A stretch of DNA of 64,000 nt. Origin: Trochalopteron elliotii. Taxonomy: Eukaryota > Chordata > Aves > Passeriformes > Leiothrichidae. Shown here piece after piece: positions 36,180 to 51,100 of the stretch. The position numbers were made by a program, and so were the translations under genes. The stretch covers positions 1,970,500 to 2,034,499 of the forward strand of contig JANPWX010000030.1 in assembly GCA_024734555.1 (NCBI GenBank), in the 5' to 3' direction. The notes under the pieces were generated by a model. That model saw only the letters and a program-made list of their open reading frames with translations. It was not told where the DNA came from and ran no database searches. Numbering within the stretch: position 1 is the first letter of the stretch; each line of letters begins with the position of its first letter.

Positions 36180-39100
36180 ACTACATTAAAAGTGTGCTAT
36201 TCACCTCAGTACTTCTGAAAACTGCCAGAAAGTTGCCCAAAGTTGACAAACATGTAAACGAGTTCATTTTATTTCTCTTTGCAGAAAATCACTGTGAAGT
36301 TGATTCAATGTGATGTTCTCCTCCACAAGGCCAGCTTGGACAATGAAGTGATCCAAATTACACATAGTGCAATTCCTAAAGTGTCCACATTCCAAAAGAA
36401 GTTACTTTCAGTCTTTTCTGCTAGTTTGCAGGGAACTTCAGGGTGGTGAGGGAAAGATTTCTTGTGCTAGGAGTAAGTAGATATGAGACACAAGCTGAGG
36501 TGTCTCTACTATGATAAGACATTTCCATGGTGGTTCTTTCACTGAAGAAAAAGGAAGATGGATGGTTTTTAATTAAAGATCAAAAGGGTCCAATCCAAGA
36601 CAGGGAAGTGGTGATGAACCAAGTAACAAGTTCTGGGTGGCTTTAAAATAAGTTCAGTTTGTTATTGTGGACACAGCCTATGCAATTGTAGCAAGAGAGG
36701 CATTGTCAGATCAAAAGCCAGTTCAATGACCCACAAGAGAAACACTTAGAGGTGAGTTGCTGGCTGGAAGGACCTAGGGAAAGAGGATTAGCAGAGACAT
36801 CTGTTCTTCCCTCTTCCTTGCTATAACAGTTTTGTGGATCAATGGAAAACCTGTTTCCAGATTTGTCAGTTTGTAATTTTTCAACCTAAGTAAACAGATC
36901 ATTTAAAGAAATGTCATTGCATCGCAGGAGCCCAGGACTCATTCTGTCCTGGAGCTCTCTCCAATGCCAAGATTAACACCTGCGAAGGAAAAATAACATA
37001 ACCACTAACGCTGCCTGTTGGCATTCTCACCAGACCGGAACAGGCTTTCACTTGGTATAGCCAAGTGCTCTTTATTTCCCCTCATCTCCTCCCCGCCAGG
37101 AAGGAGAGATTTTTGAACATTCAGAGAGAGACAACGACCTTCAGCTAAGTGCAAACTGGTATGGCTTCTCTGACTTTACATAAGAAGCTGGTGCCAGGAG
37201 CAAAGAATGGTTTTATATAGGGAAGCAGGACAATATAAATGTAATCCTCACACTGTGTTGCACTGAAACTGGCGTGAGCAGCCACTGCTGAGTGACTGCT
37301 GTTTATATGTCCCACTTCCAGCTGGTTTTATGAGCATATGTTATATCTACAGGAGAGATGTGTAGGGAGCGGAAACAAAGGTACTATGAAGGAATCTGTC
37401 TTCATCGATGGGAGAAATGCTTTAAAAAAAGACTTTTTACACATGAAATCAGAATTGTGCCAGTGCTGAAGAATACGTTTTATAGGCAAATTTGAAGACC
37501 AAGGGGGCACCACTAGCAGTGAAACCAGAGCAGTTCTGCTCAAGGTGATATAGCAGAGGAGGGATGTGTCAGCTCTGGCCTGTAAAGAGCCAAGGTCCTT
37601 CCATGGAAATGTCCTTTCCATCACTTCACTGAAGGCAAAGGAACACAGAAGCATGCAGGAGACCTTGAAAGTGCAGGGTCTGCCAGGGTGGACACCAGTC
37701 TCACCCTGCAGCTTGCTGTGGGAGTGTGCTACCCTCAGATCCCATGCAAGCACCAGAGCTCAGACAGTGGCTCTGAGCAACCTCCCCACAGTGCTGCAGA
37801 TGAGCCTGGAACAAAAAGTAGTTTCACAGTCTCTGGGATTGTGAGCAGCCAGCAAAGAGGAAGGTATTCTGCCTCTTTCCAAGGTCAAATCTTGTCTGCA
37901 GAAAAATCTTAGTGAAACCAACACTCACAAATCATACCAATCATTTTTCTTTCCCAAGCATTTTGTTACACTTGTTAGTAACAAGATCATTTAAGGTTTC
38001 TAAATGTTCCATGGAGAAACAAAACCTTAGATTTTCTGTGTTGTCATCTGGCAACCAGTTACTTCTTAAAATGAGCATTTGACTTATATTGTGACATCAT
38101 GAAGCACTTGATGGAAAATAAGTGAGTCACTCAGGATAGTTCATTTTAGATACAAGAGATCCAGCATACCTTGATAAACCCACATCAGCAGTTTCCATAT
38201 TTCTTTGGTTCTTACTCCCATAAATCAGCTGCACAGGGACACAGAGATAAAGCTTGAAGCAAAAAATTGTATTTATGTTGCATTCAGAGAGTGGAAGACC
38301 ACCACTGTGAAGCTTTACTAGAATAAGGGCTAAATCCTGCTATCTGATATCCAGCAGAATTTAGGAAGGAGCTTAGCTGAACTTACTGACCCAATGAGTA
38401 GCTTTAACATTTTTGAGCAGGCACATAAAGCACATTTTCACCTCTTCTTATCCTCCCTGCCCCCACCAGTACAAATGCTTTCAAATCTTTTCTCACACAG
38501 AGCTAATTCAAGATTTTAGGGAGAGCTAGTGAAATGATTCATTGGACAAAAAACCCAAATGTAAATGCCTTAGTTTAGGACAGATTTATAAATGCAGCCA
38601 GGCAACAGCATCCAAATTCCCAAATCAGTGCAGGAAAAGAGTGCAAGGCAAGGAAAAGAAGCAGTTTTTTCTTTCTGACCTTGTTTTCCTCTTGGGGAAA
38701 AAAATCAGTGCTTCTAAAAGATACAGAACTCCCACTCTCTAGTCAAACAATTAACATAAGAACAGTTCTGACATATGTAGAGAAAACTTGCCAGATTTAT
38801 CTTCTGTACCTTTCTAGTAACTGCTTCCAGTTATGTAGCATGGCTGCTGTATCTGGTAAATTAAGTCAGAAGTAACTCTCAATTCAACAAAAATCTCCTA
38901 TATTTAAAATGGCTTGTTACAGAATCCTCTTGCAGGAAGATTCACATGTCATTTAGTATCAACTCAGAAAACTGAAAACCCTGATCCAGGATTTGAAATC
39001 CTATAGTCAAACCCTTTCAGTCTGAAATACATTCCCATATTCAGCATATTTTTCTTCTTCATAGGAACAACTCCACTATTTCTGTCTACACCTACAATTA

Positions 39101-42100
39101 ACTGAAATAAAACTCAACATGGAAAACTCATCTAGAGTGAAAGTATGTCTTTAAAATATTTAACTTACACCATTGCCAAATTTATATTCTCTAATGTAAT
39201 TATATAGTCACAAGGGATGAGACTTTTAAGCTACTTTTAGGTATTTACAGATCAAAAGATCTTTTGGAAAACATCATTTGGCATTCAAATGCCTCTGAAA
39301 CTGAATTTTGGAATCTGCTTTTCTGTGAGCATGGAGGTGATGCTTTTGCAGGAGGTGGAGTAAGCAGTTCCAAGATCTTCATTTTCTAGTGCACATGGTT
39401 GATTTTTCCAATGAAATCCATCTGAGCCAGAGATTTGCAGTGGCAAAAACCAGCTATCAGCCTCTGATACATCAGCATTAGACTGTAGCTCAGAAGAGCT
39501 TAACTCTGAAAGACTATACATCTGTTAAACATATTGGCATTTCTGAAAAGCTGTCTGAGATTGCATTCCTTGAATCAGTTTCTAGGGACTTGTCTTGAGG
39601 CTAATTTAACCCAATCTGGGCAGTGCTCTGAATATAGCTAATCTTAATCAGGTATGCTCAGATATTCAGGAACCTGATGGCAAGACGTGAGCCAAAGGAA
39701 AATAACTTAACCTACATTTTCAGTAATTGCCAGGATGGAAAATAAAATACATTGGAATTCTGTAGTGTTCATGTACTTCCCTTTTGTTGCTTTTTCACAT
39801 ACTACTTGCATGCAAAAGTGTCAGCTGACATTCTCTAGTGCTTCAAGATATGAATCACCTGCTGATAGACTTGGAAACTTTCTCTAACAGTTATATGTAA
39901 ATAATCTCTGTCAGGTTCCTTGTGCTAGGATTTTAATGGTCTTATTAAAAACAGGTGGAGGAAAAACTTTCTGCTGGCAGTACTGGCACTGGTGCAAGTG
40001 CATATGAAATATTGACTGGGGATGCATCTTTGCAGATCCCTTGTAGATCCATTTATGGTGGTAGGACTCTATTCAATGCATTGTTCATCAAATTTTTAAG
40101 CACAAACTTCTGGTTTCTTTTCCTCGAGAGAGAAAATACAAGTTCCCCAGTAGGTGGACACGTGACTTGTTCACCTTAACACCTCACATCTTGCTGCTCA
40201 GCTGAAAACCCTCTGGCCCAGCAATGGCCTTCTTTGCACCCCCTTCCACACTCCGATGAAAAACTAGTTTTACTCAATCTTGCAAAGCTATCTGTATTGA
40301 AACCTTAGGCCATTCCAAGTATTTTTCTGGTGCTTAGTTAAAACACATAACTGGGAAAAAACTTTCTGGATGAAAAATATGGGAAACTCATTAGATTATG
40401 ATCATGAACTCATTCAATTTTTCAGGTATAAAACACTCTGTTGTTCATTTCTCCAGACCAGAACTTGAGTTGAAAGCCCTTGAACAAGCAACTTGGAGAA
40501 AACAGGTGAAATTGTGGTCCTGCAACCTAAGTAGGTCTTCTCTGTCAGAGTAGCCAGAAAATTACCTATTATCTCAGTTTCCATAAAGCCACCAGTCAAT
40601 AAGTCCTTCTACTGGAGATTTTTAGCCTGATTTTCAGTACTGTGCCTTTAAAATTCAAGGCAGGAAATTGTAGAGCCTGAACAAAGGGGAATTTACACAA
40701 CAATAAAGACTCTCTACTTCCAATGTTACCACTCTCAAACCTGGCCTAGGAAGAATTAAATACCACCTATTCACAAATCTCCAGTCTGTTGAAAAAGCCA
40801 GGAACCCCAGAAGGATGTGTCAAAGGAATGCACAATCACCACAAAGAGAGTTACCTAGGTTCAGTCAGTAGGAAGCACCAGGCAAGCCTGCTGGTGGAAG
40901 TTAGAATATCTGAATGTGGCCTAAGCTAGAAGTTGCCTACTTGACTTTCAAAGGGTAAACAAGACAGACCCAGACTCTGACTCACAGATCATCTTGTTGA
41001 TTCGAATTTTGTGACAGAAACAGGTCCTCAGCCTTTGAGAGCTGGGACTAGTGAAAGCTCTGTTACCCACATAGCCACTCTCAGGTCCTGTCTGCCACTT
41101 CTGCTCTGTAACTGTGCAGACGAGTCTAGTTGGGACTACTGCTGGTGAAATGCACATGCTTTTCAGAGGCAACAAAAATGCAGATAGGCACTAAAAAGAC
41201 TTGTAAACACAAATGTGTAACTCAAAAATGGAAGACTCTTTCGAACTAAGTATCTCAAAACTTTGGAGAAGGCCATCCACTGAGCATCTCCTGTACAGAA
41301 AAGGGTAATTTGGATTGAATCCTTCACACAGAACTAATATCTGAACTCCTGCTGGTGTGCTGGTTGACTCTGTTGCCACTAGCATATCTGCTTTGCAGAA
41401 CCAGACATCTGCCTTGCAGTTAATGCTCCTGGCAGGTTGGAGGGAGAGCAGGCTGTGCAGTAACACCTGTACTACATAGTGACTGCCCTACCATGCAGGG
41501 AGATTGGATTACCAACTGGGGAGCTCAACTAATGAACTGTAGCTAATGTTCCCCTGTGAGCCCATTAATTTGAGTTAAAAATGCCACTTTGCTTGCATTA
41601 AGGGCCTTGCATGCAGAAGGGATTTGCAATGCTATCAACACAGGTTAGAACAGCAAGAAACTCTCTGACAGGTATTACAACCTTTGAAGCTCTGAGATTA
41701 GAATTCTATTCATAAATTATATAAGCCTATAAAAATATCTGAAATAGAGATGTTGTGGTACACTTTTGTGTGTCACTCAGGAGACTCAAGAAGAGCAAAG
41801 GAGAAAATGTCTTCATGCTCTCATTAGACCTCTCCAGATAAGATGTCTGGTTGGGAAAGAAAGAGGGCTTTATAACTTCTGTCAGTGAAGCAGCAGCCCA
41901 CCTGTACCATCCTTTCTGTCCCACCACTGCAGAGCCCTGGTGACAGCCACCACCTCCTTCTTACATGCCTCAGACATGGGAGGCCTGAAGATGAGAGACA
42001 CAGGATTACCCTTCTGGTCTTTTCCTGCCCTAGAAACTCCACACTTATACATAAGCACAAAGGCTTTTTCAAAAGCCTGTTTCAATGTCTAAGTATCTTT

Positions 42101-45100
42101 GCATGCAGAAAAGCCAATTTTTAATACTGTTCTCTTTAACTGGGGCCAGAAATACTTCTGTCTTCCAGGACCAGAACTGGATGCCAGAAGACACTAAAAG
42201 TTGCACTTCTGGGATACATTCACAATTCAAATTTTGCTTTAAATTAAACCAGCAGACATGGTCCTATAGGACTGTTCAAGTCTACTCAGCGCAATATATA
42301 GAGCCCTGAACTGATGCCAACTGAGCCCAGAACAGAAGCCAGCAGGGTACCTGTGGAAGCCAGCCCCAGTCCCCCTCTGGCAGCACAGTGCTGCATTACC
42401 ACAGCAGCTTCCAGACCCAACCTGGCAACCACCCACCACTTTGGGCCAGCAGCCGGATGCAGGGATGCAAAGAGTGCAAAGCATGCACAATCAAGCCCAC
42501 TGTTTAGGCCACTTTTCGATCACTCTACCTGAAATGTTCCTAAATATTCCTGAACAGATTGCTTTTAGCCTCAGATACTGTATCTTGCTACACCTGGAAC
42601 TGATACTGCATCTGTTTGCGATTAGAAGATATTGTGGAAAACTAGTTTTTATAGAATTAGGCCATGTAGGGAAGGTGTTTATGATCTTGAGTGAGGCATA
42701 TGCTGTTTCTAGGTTGGGATTAAAGCACAGAACTGTTAAAGAACAGGAAAAAGGCCAGCTATCTTGGTATGTCCATTCTTCTTTTGCTAAATTTCTCTTA
42801 CTCTTTCTTGCTTTTCATTGTATCTCTTACCTCATATTTTGTTCATAAATAAACCAAAGTGACTCTTAAGATTATTTATGCTCCTTGCTTCAATTCCTTT
42901 CTTGGCAACATATTCAAAAATGTCAACTGAAATTTTAGAAGTTTCTCAGAGTTTTGAGACAATTTATAAGATTTAGGTATTGCCACAATACTGGAAGTCT
43001 CATCTGAAGAGGGAAAGCAGAATTTGACAGAACCCCAAGCTATGATTTTCAATTTGACATGCTTCACTTTTATTCTCCAACATATGAAACTTTTTGCAAT
43101 AGCTATTTTCTGTGATAGGCCTATGACTTTTTCTAAAGACACATGACTGGTCACAGGGAAAAATACCAATTTGGTAATGAGAGATGCTATGTGGAGACCA
43201 GGCTCACACTTTTCATTGCAGGCTCAGAATACAATTTGTGCTTCCTTGAGTAAAGTGTAGGTGCTGCTAACAGTTGCTCATGAAACTATTTATTGTCAAA
43301 TCAATGTTATTTAAAGACAGGTTCCTCTCAAGGGAATGTAAGTTTAGTATTTGAAGATCTTTTAACTTTCCATTCCTCCAGGTCTAATTTCTTAAAGTTG
43401 GCTCTTGGCTCCTCAATACAGCCAATCCAAGCATTTGCAGTGATATTTTTATTTCCAGAATTGACATTCTGCCAAACACGAATGTTTTGTGAATTAAAAA
43501 GATTTCCTAGAGGCTATCAGAGAAGAATGCAGAATAGCTGTAAGTGTAATTTATAAGGTCCTCACCTTAGCAGGACTTGTACCAGCTGTTGTTTACCTGT
43601 ATGTCAGGTTAATGCCAGATTCATCTTTTTGCTGTTTTCTCTCTCCTGATTCTTCTCTTAGCAACTTGTTATTCCTAAAAAACCTCTGAATATCCAATTT
43701 TTATTTCACCACATGTGGGCCAAAATCAAATTTCAAAACCTCAGAAGTACTAAAGAAAATGCTGTTTTCTTGCTGGGGTAATCAGCAGACTTAACTGCAA
43801 ATACCTTTAGCACAATAACCCAGTAGGAAAGAAGGGGAAAACTCACATGGAGTGTAAACAATCTGATGCTTGCAAAACAGTCCCAAATGTATTTTCAGAT
43901 ATATTCCTTCGTCACTGCTCAGGATGCTGCCTAATAAGTTGACAGTAAGCCAGTGACAGTCTCGCACAGCAAAAGTTTAGTGCTTCCTTTTTTGTACATT
44001 CAAGTATTCCCTATTGTTTTGAAACTGTTAGTAATGCTGCTGCTTTGCCTTTGCCATCAAACAAGCCCTTCTCCAGCAGTGACTCATTCAAGTTCTGGCA
44101 CTGCGTAGGATAAAGAAGAAGTGTTAATAGGAAACACTTGGTGACATAGATAGGAGGAGAAGGGGAGGAAATATGCAAAGCAGAGTTCTGGCTCGGTCAT
44201 ATTTTCTCTAATTTGCAGAGTTTTCCACTCTTTTTGGGAACTAGATGCTGGGGGTCACCACACTGCATTCCCTGGATATGCAGAATGCTGAAATCCCCAG
44301 GAGCATAAGTTAGTGAACGCCACATGATTCCATTCTGTTCCTATTAAAAAGATTGTTTATTTCAATGGTCTGTGTTACTTTTGTTCTCCACAATGCATGT
44401 TTGGTTACTTCACTCTCTCCTGAAGCTTCACAGCCATGGAACACTATGGCTGTTAAGTAAGAGTGCTCTTCCAAGGATCTATTGGTTACTGGACTGTGAT
44501 GGTTTCACCTGATTGGGATGGGCAAGAACAAGAATCTTATTGTTCAAATGAAACATGACCACTGCACCCCAGAGCATCTACACTTTGCTTAAATCCTCTC
44601 ACACAAGAAGCAAGAGATAACTCCCACTGCATTCCTTTGTGCCAGTATTTCACTCCAAAACTTTTATTTCTTTAGAGCTTCATAGAGTGACTAGCATCTG
44701 TCCTCTGAAATTTCAGAGCTTTCAGCAAGATAAAGGGGTGTGACTAGGAAGACAAACTGGCTTCAGGAGTTTACCTTCTTTTCTTCTCATATTTTCTCCA
44801 TGTAGTTTTAAAATTTAGCCCATTGTCTTCTGTTCCTGTTTCAATTTCATTCAGGATTAACACCTGTGTGTTAAAGAGATACCTCTAACCTGTGCATGGG
44901 AGGGCTTCCCAAAATACTAGTAGGACAGAATTCTTCAGGTAACATGAACATGGTTCTCCTTCTTGATGTAGTGTCGACATTTTGATGGAGTCCTGTAGGT
45001 AATGGAGTACAATGACCCTGACATTGCCAATCTAAAACTGATGCAAGAGGAAAGTCAAGTTCTGTATTTTTTATTAGCTCTTAAAAGTAAAATAGTAACA

Positions 45101-47430
45101 GTAGTTTTGAAAACAGAGAGAGAGGGGAAGAGTCAATCTCTCCTGAGAGGAAACAAAGCTCAGTTTATTTGCAATGTATATCTTGATTATATGTCACCTT
45201 GAATTCCTATGAAAAGCATGTTTTTCTGTACTGTTGTAGTTTTCTAATTTCTGCTTTACAGTCTTTTGGGACACCCAGTAAAAGTGTGCCAAAGGGGTGG
45301 CGAGCTTGAATATTTTAAATCTATTAAATAAAATAACACCTTTGAAATACCCAAAAACATATGAAAATATGTTTCCCCTCATATGGGAATTCAGCTGTTC
45401 CCAGGAACAGCCTGGGTGTCAGGAGACCAGAGTAGCATATGAGGAATGTATTAAACAAATGATGGAAGAAGGATTGAATAGCCTGGGGACCTGGAAAAAT
45501 AATACATAACTTTTCATCTTGAGTGTACCCTGGACTGACAGAGCAAATGAAAATCATTAGACTCTGAAGACAGTTTGGTGGTCCATGTGGAATCACTTGG
45601 TGGTTTCTCTGGAGTTACTAATAGACAGCTTTCTACATCACAGAAACTTCCATACATTTATCACCCTTTTCAGCAGTCCTAGTGGAAGCCAAGAATAAGG
45701 GTTTAAGAGAGAAAAACATTCAAGCATATGCTTAAAATTAAGCACCTGCTCAAGTACTTTTCTGGATGAGAACCTTAAAAGCTGCACTGCTAATACATGT
45801 GGTAAAAATATGAAGAGCAGAAAGGAAAAGGGGCTGTTCATATGGTACATGTTCTGGAAAAGATTTTATTTTCATTAAATAGCTTTTAGCAACATCACAT
45901 TGTATTTTAAAAAAAGGAAAAAGGAAAAAAGAAAAAGTCTCAAGGCTATATTCCAAAGGCCATTGTAATGGACAATCAGAGAGGAACAAGTGTATCAGTA
46001 TCCTGTGCTCTTTCACCAGAGGCTGAGAATATTAAGTCCTCTCATGTGCTTGCATTTCAATATGGAATTAATTAACAGATGCCATCATATTTTCCATTTC
46101 TCTGCACTAAGCAACATTAAAAATACTGAAGCAACTTCCAGGTAAGTCAGTAGAAGTACCCAGCGAAGTGCAATATCAAAAATTTCTCTGGAGTCCTGCC
46201 AATCCACACAGTTGTATTAGTACGCTGCAGGCACATCTATGTGGCTTCCAGTTTTGAAGCCAGCTGCAGGATCCCAGATTAGTGTGGCATTGAATGGGAC
46301 CAACAACTTTCCTTTGCACCTAGTGCAGGCCATGAAGTGTAGGGGATGACTGTGCAGGGCCTCACTGTAAGTGACAGAAGCAGAGATATCTTTTTTCATT
46401 TTTTTATCACATAAGTGTAAGGGAGGCTGAATGCACCAATCTGTCCTCAGCAGGTTGATCATATTTGTTTCCAGTGCAGAATTTACACTAACACCAAGCT
46501 GAGAAAAAAAGCCCTAACAATAAATCAAAATGAAGTTTTGTCCTTATCTGGCCCAAAGACTGCACTTAATTAAACTCCTTAAATAAAACTGAAGAAAAAG
46601 AATTACTTGGCTTATGTTTATTTTTTACTGTACTGAAGCTGCATCAGGAATATTTGAAAAATAAAAAAATTGTGTAGTAAAATGGTTTTAATTTTGAAAT
46701 TAGATGCAAACTTTGTACTGGCAATGTTAATTGTGGCAGACTATTCCTCTGCCTGAACTCTCTTCTTTGAACAAATTAACTAGAAACTGAGGATGTTTAT
46801 TTGCTTCCACATGCCTACCGAGTTCATATGCTACATTACACTGCTAAATACACTTGTGATAAGACAACTTTAGATCATCTTTCCTTTCATTACCTGACAA
46901 AAGGATTTAAAAATCACAGGGGCTACCACATTTTATCATCATGAAATGCATGGAAATATTGAAGCATATCTTGATTGACTCTTTATATCTGTGCCAGCTG
47001 CTAGAAATTTCAATAAGAGAAAAAATATCTGCTACAATTTTTAAATTAGTTAAGAATGGTAAAAATTGATAAGACAAAGCAAGAGAACATGTTTAAATTT
47101 ATTTAATAATGTGCTATTTCTATACAATATCTTTCTAAAATTAATCTACTCAAATATTTGCTGAAATGTATAGACTAATGATTTAATTGCATGGCAAATT
47201 AAGGAATTCATGACAAATATTTTGGTGATAATATGTGATTTTTACTTAAAAATATATCATGACAAAGCAGAAAAAAATACACAAGTCTGTTTACATATAT
47301 CATGACTCACCTTCCTGACTTCACTTTTTACCCTACCTAGCAAAGTTATTCTACACCATTTCAGCCAAATTCTCAAAAAGTTCATGAAAGAAGCTGACGG
47401 CATGCTTTTGAATCTCGTTTCAAAGAATAG
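36180..47430. other. Unique sequence, no gene recognised
   Basis: Eleven kilobases without a recognisable exon, RNA gene or mobile element. Small symmetrical elements are a hairpin CACTTGG-TATAG-CCAAGTG (37049-37067) and a 14-bp perfect palindrome, CAAAAGATCTTTTG (39253-39266). An A/G-rich run lies at 45907-45938. Open frames reach 141 codons (37328-37753, minus) but overlap frames on the opposite strand and show no domain. A minus-strand frame at 41882-42085 reads somewhat protein-like, but nothing supports it. Confidence 0.55.
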
Positions 47431-47436
47431 GTCTGA

Positions 47437-47915
47437 AAAGTATTTGCAGACAGTGGTGGGGTCTACACACCGTCCTCTTGGGTCCCATTCCAGCTCTGGA
47501 GGCTAGAGCACACTCGGGTGGGTGCAGAGTTTTCTGTCTCTGTTCCATTCCAGTACAACGCCCTTCAATGTTTTTCTCCTGCTCTGTTTCCTGACCCCTT
47601 TACTGACCAGGGCCATGATCCACTTGCAGGGTTTCCGGATCCTTGTCCTCTTCCCAAACCCGAGACAAGCCCAACCCCAGAACAAGACTTTCTCTCGTCC
47701 TCATCTAATCTCAGCCTCTCCACACCCTCTCTTCCTGGCTTCCCCTCCCAGTTTCTTTGCCAAGTCCACATATCCCCACCCCTCTGTCCCCAATGACATT
47801 CCTCAGTCCTTAGATCAGCTTCCCACTTCCCCTGACTCCAGCTACTCATTTCATTACCCTGTGTCCTTATCTGCTCTCTTCCTCTCGACTTAAATCACAC
47901 GCCTCCCTCCTATCC
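47437..47915 (+). other. C-rich, G-poor strand-skewed tract with open frames
   Basis: On the plus strand G falls to about 10% over 47700-47880 while C and T dominate, unlike the AT-rich surroundings. Several frames on both strands are open because stop triplets need A or G combinations that are scarce here. The plus-strand frame 47437-47796 would give a Pro/Ser-rich stretch containing FPDPFTDQGHDPLAGFPDP and KPETSPTPEQDFLSSSSNLS. A candidate acceptor, GTCCCATTCCAG, ends at 47493. It may be an exon of a disordered protein, a decayed repeat or plain skew. No donor, homologue or neighbouring exon supports a gene call. A TGACTCAG (AP-1/NF-E2-like) string follows at about 47972. Confidence 0.3.
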
Positions 47916-48179
47916 TGCTGCCTGGACTGACCCCAGCAGGGGAATACGGGGGCAAAGGGCCAATGCTCAGGGTGACTCAGTGCACCCTCCTTGGCAGGGA
48001 GCTGTGGGAAGCCGCCTTCCAGAGGAAAGCCCAGTTCCTCTGCTCAGCTGTAGACAAGGCCTTTCTCGGCTGCACTCTGCAGCCACGAAGTGAGCAGCCA
48101 CAGGCATGGAGAGGCTCACACCTGCTTCCTGCAGGTGCGGTTTTCAGAGCACTTGCTGCAGTTGTGGAGGTCTGAAATG

Positions 48180-51100
48180 ATCAAGCATATAGAACATTTC
48201 TTCCCCCCAAACCTGTACCTTCACTGGTTTTCATGGGGGTTTTCATTGGCTTTGGGATGAGCACATCGTGACAGGTTATGCGTCACTGATATGAGAGTCA
48301 TGTAACAGTAGGTGATGCTACTGCTAACCCATGGCTGTTCCAGGTTGGCTGTTTATACTTTCGGCTTGAGAAATACTTCCTTAGTCTAAGGAAACTCTAT
48401 CAACCTGTCTCCTGCTACATGGTTTCATGTGTCCAAGTGTCCACATAGGTAGAGAGCCCCAGTCCTCATCCTCCTGCAGTTTATCAAAGAGATACCTAGA
48501 ATGGAAATTAAGAGACTGTCATCACCATTTCCCACAAACATTGCAACAGAAGCTTCAGAGATTCAATTATAAAGCCTGAAACAAGCCAAATAAAGCTTAG
48601 CCACTGCAGAACATTGTGGAGGGACAAGCTGAAAATGGGAAGTTGCAAATTTAGAGTAGCATGAGAAAAAGTGTAAGAAATCTAAAACCCACCTTAATTA
48701 TAAACCCTCAATTCTCTTGATTCACCAGAATTACTCCCCATTTACTCATGGCAGGAACAATGGAGCACACAACTGTGCTATCCACCTGGCAAGAGACCCA
48801 CAAATTTGCAGCACTGCCCTCTGTGCTGCAGGTCCTCTGTGTGTGTAACCAATACATTTTCCATCTCCAAGGGTTAATAAAAACCACTCACCATGCTGAC
48901 CATGCACTCATTTTTGTTGGGATTTTGTTCAGGTTGGGATTTTTTGTACAGGTAGGTACATACCCCAACTCCTGCCTTCTCTACTCTCCCTCTATTTAAT
49001 GTTAATCTTTGCTGACCTAAACCTACAGACCTCCCTCAAAGTGGACTAGAGTTCTCAGGAGGAAGATGTTGAAAACAATAGGGAAAATATTTTTGTTTAC
49101 AGGCAGGTGTTTAGGGCATTTTAACTGACAATCATATCAGTTTGCCTACCCTTTCTTTCCTTGCTCCAGGTTTTGCCTAAGGGAACAATGAGCAGGGCAA
49201 GCCCCAGATGCATCAGTTATGAAATATCTTCCACCAATCCAGCATTTGCCTCAAGGACAGCAGTCCTAGTAGGGATTAGCAGCTTCTGCAGGGAGCTAAT
49301 GAGGAAGCTGAAAACTTGGTCTCCACAGCCCCCTCCTCCTTCCCCACCACCCCAAACAAACCAAAACCCTTGTAGACCCCAGAGTCTCAGCAGCAAAAAG
49401 ACACTCTGAGAAAGAGAGAAATGTAGCCCTGGCTTCAGAGAAATACAGGACGGTAATTACAGGCCATTCAGGAAAGAATTAAACACCAAGAGTGACCCTA
49501 CAGCCTGGACATTGTGATTTTATTACACTCTTCTCTGAAATTTGGCAGGCGGCATGCCAAGCACTTTTTGATTTGATTTGATTTTTGTTTTACTTTCTCA
49601 CACGCAGAAACTGTCCTCAAAACCTCTTACTTTTAAGCTAAGTGCCAAAAAATGCTCATGTGCCAGCCAATGACTCATCTTTTAAAAGCCTGGCTTTTGG
49701 AAGGTGGTTTTCATTTCAGGAACTTAGGATTGCTTCCTGGATACTAAACATTGTGGGATCAATAATTAGACTAGAAAAATGTTGAAAAAGAAGGATTAAG
49801 AATATTTAAACATCAGTCATCTTTGGGGGGTTCTGCTTAACTGGAGATACGTGGGAGTTCCAAGTAAAGAAATAAATAGGAAGGCCAAGAGTTTGGCTGA
49901 TGACTCAAAATGACCAACATCCACTGCTTTTCTAAAAAATCCTGAAACATATTTTAAATCATTTAAATAATTTTTTAATAATGGAACCAGACACATACAT
50001 CACATTACCTTGGAAAGAGTAGAAACACTATCCCTTTTTTTTTTAATGTGGGTGCAAATGGAAAACATGTGATGACATTCCATCTCTTCCTCCCCTGTGC
50101 TATGTTTCACCCATTTCTCAACACACAACAGACATGCAGCCCTTATCACTGCTGTGGTTACATGTCATCATTTTGCCATCATGCAAGGCAAACTTCTGAA
50201 GTGCTCTATTGCTTCTAGGGATTTCCTTGTTTACACACCACATAAAACCTTACTTGCACCACAGGAAAGGCATGTGGGAACACAGAAGCCTGTACACAGG
50301 TGAGGGCAACTAGCAGGAGTCAGCGTGGAGGAAGGGCACAGATCTCTTCTAAAGAAATCTGTGGATCATTTCAGTTTGGAGGCAAGAGAGTTTATCAACT
50401 CCAGCAAGTTAATGACTAGATTACTCAAACAACTATTTTTCTAGAGAGAATAAACAAAGCGATAAAATAAACACTAGAAAGCTGAGGAAAAAACCAAGAT
50501 ATTTATTAGGTCCAAAACTAAGAATTAACTACCTCTTCCTATGTTTGATGCAGGCTCCAGCACAGTTATTCAGGGTAACTGTAGTTTTTTTTAATCCTGC
50601 TGAGATCATTCCTTCTTTATATATCAAGGCTAGCAACTATGACTCTCAAAACTTGCTTATAAACACACTTCACATCTTATGCGTAGGACAATCTGCCAGC
50701 ACACAGGTGCCCTTGTCCATGGGTGTTGGGTGAAATATATATATATAGCTATCTGGTTATTCTGGGATTGGTAACATCCTGGACTGACACTGCAATCTGT
50801 TAAGAAGCAGTTTTGAACAAGTCTAATGAGATGGTATAGATTTTCTGGGAGCATCAAAGGCTATTAAAATTTTCATCCCACCTAATCTGCTCTTCTGTGC
50901 GAAAGACAAACCAGCACTGAATGTTTCAAAGTAAGGTCAAGAGTCCTTGGTTTAGCCTTTAGTCTTTTATTTACGCCGGTAACTGGCACTAAAGAAAAGT
51001 ATTCCTAACCACTCAGCTGAAGCATATGTATGTTTAGAAATTAGACAGCTCACCACAACTTTGGGCCCTTTTTACCCACTGGCATGTTTTGGAGCAACTA

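Noticed and set aside
41882..42085. Minus-strand frame with a locally protein-like translation
   Set aside because: It overlaps a different frame on the same strand and one on the plus strand. The candidate splice signals within it are generic, and I recognise no family.
44496..44600. TGTGATGGTTTCACC, like an LTR 5' end
   Set aside because: Only the first dozen bases resemble an LTR terminus. None of the downstream U3 landmarks shared by the other LTRs in the window is present.
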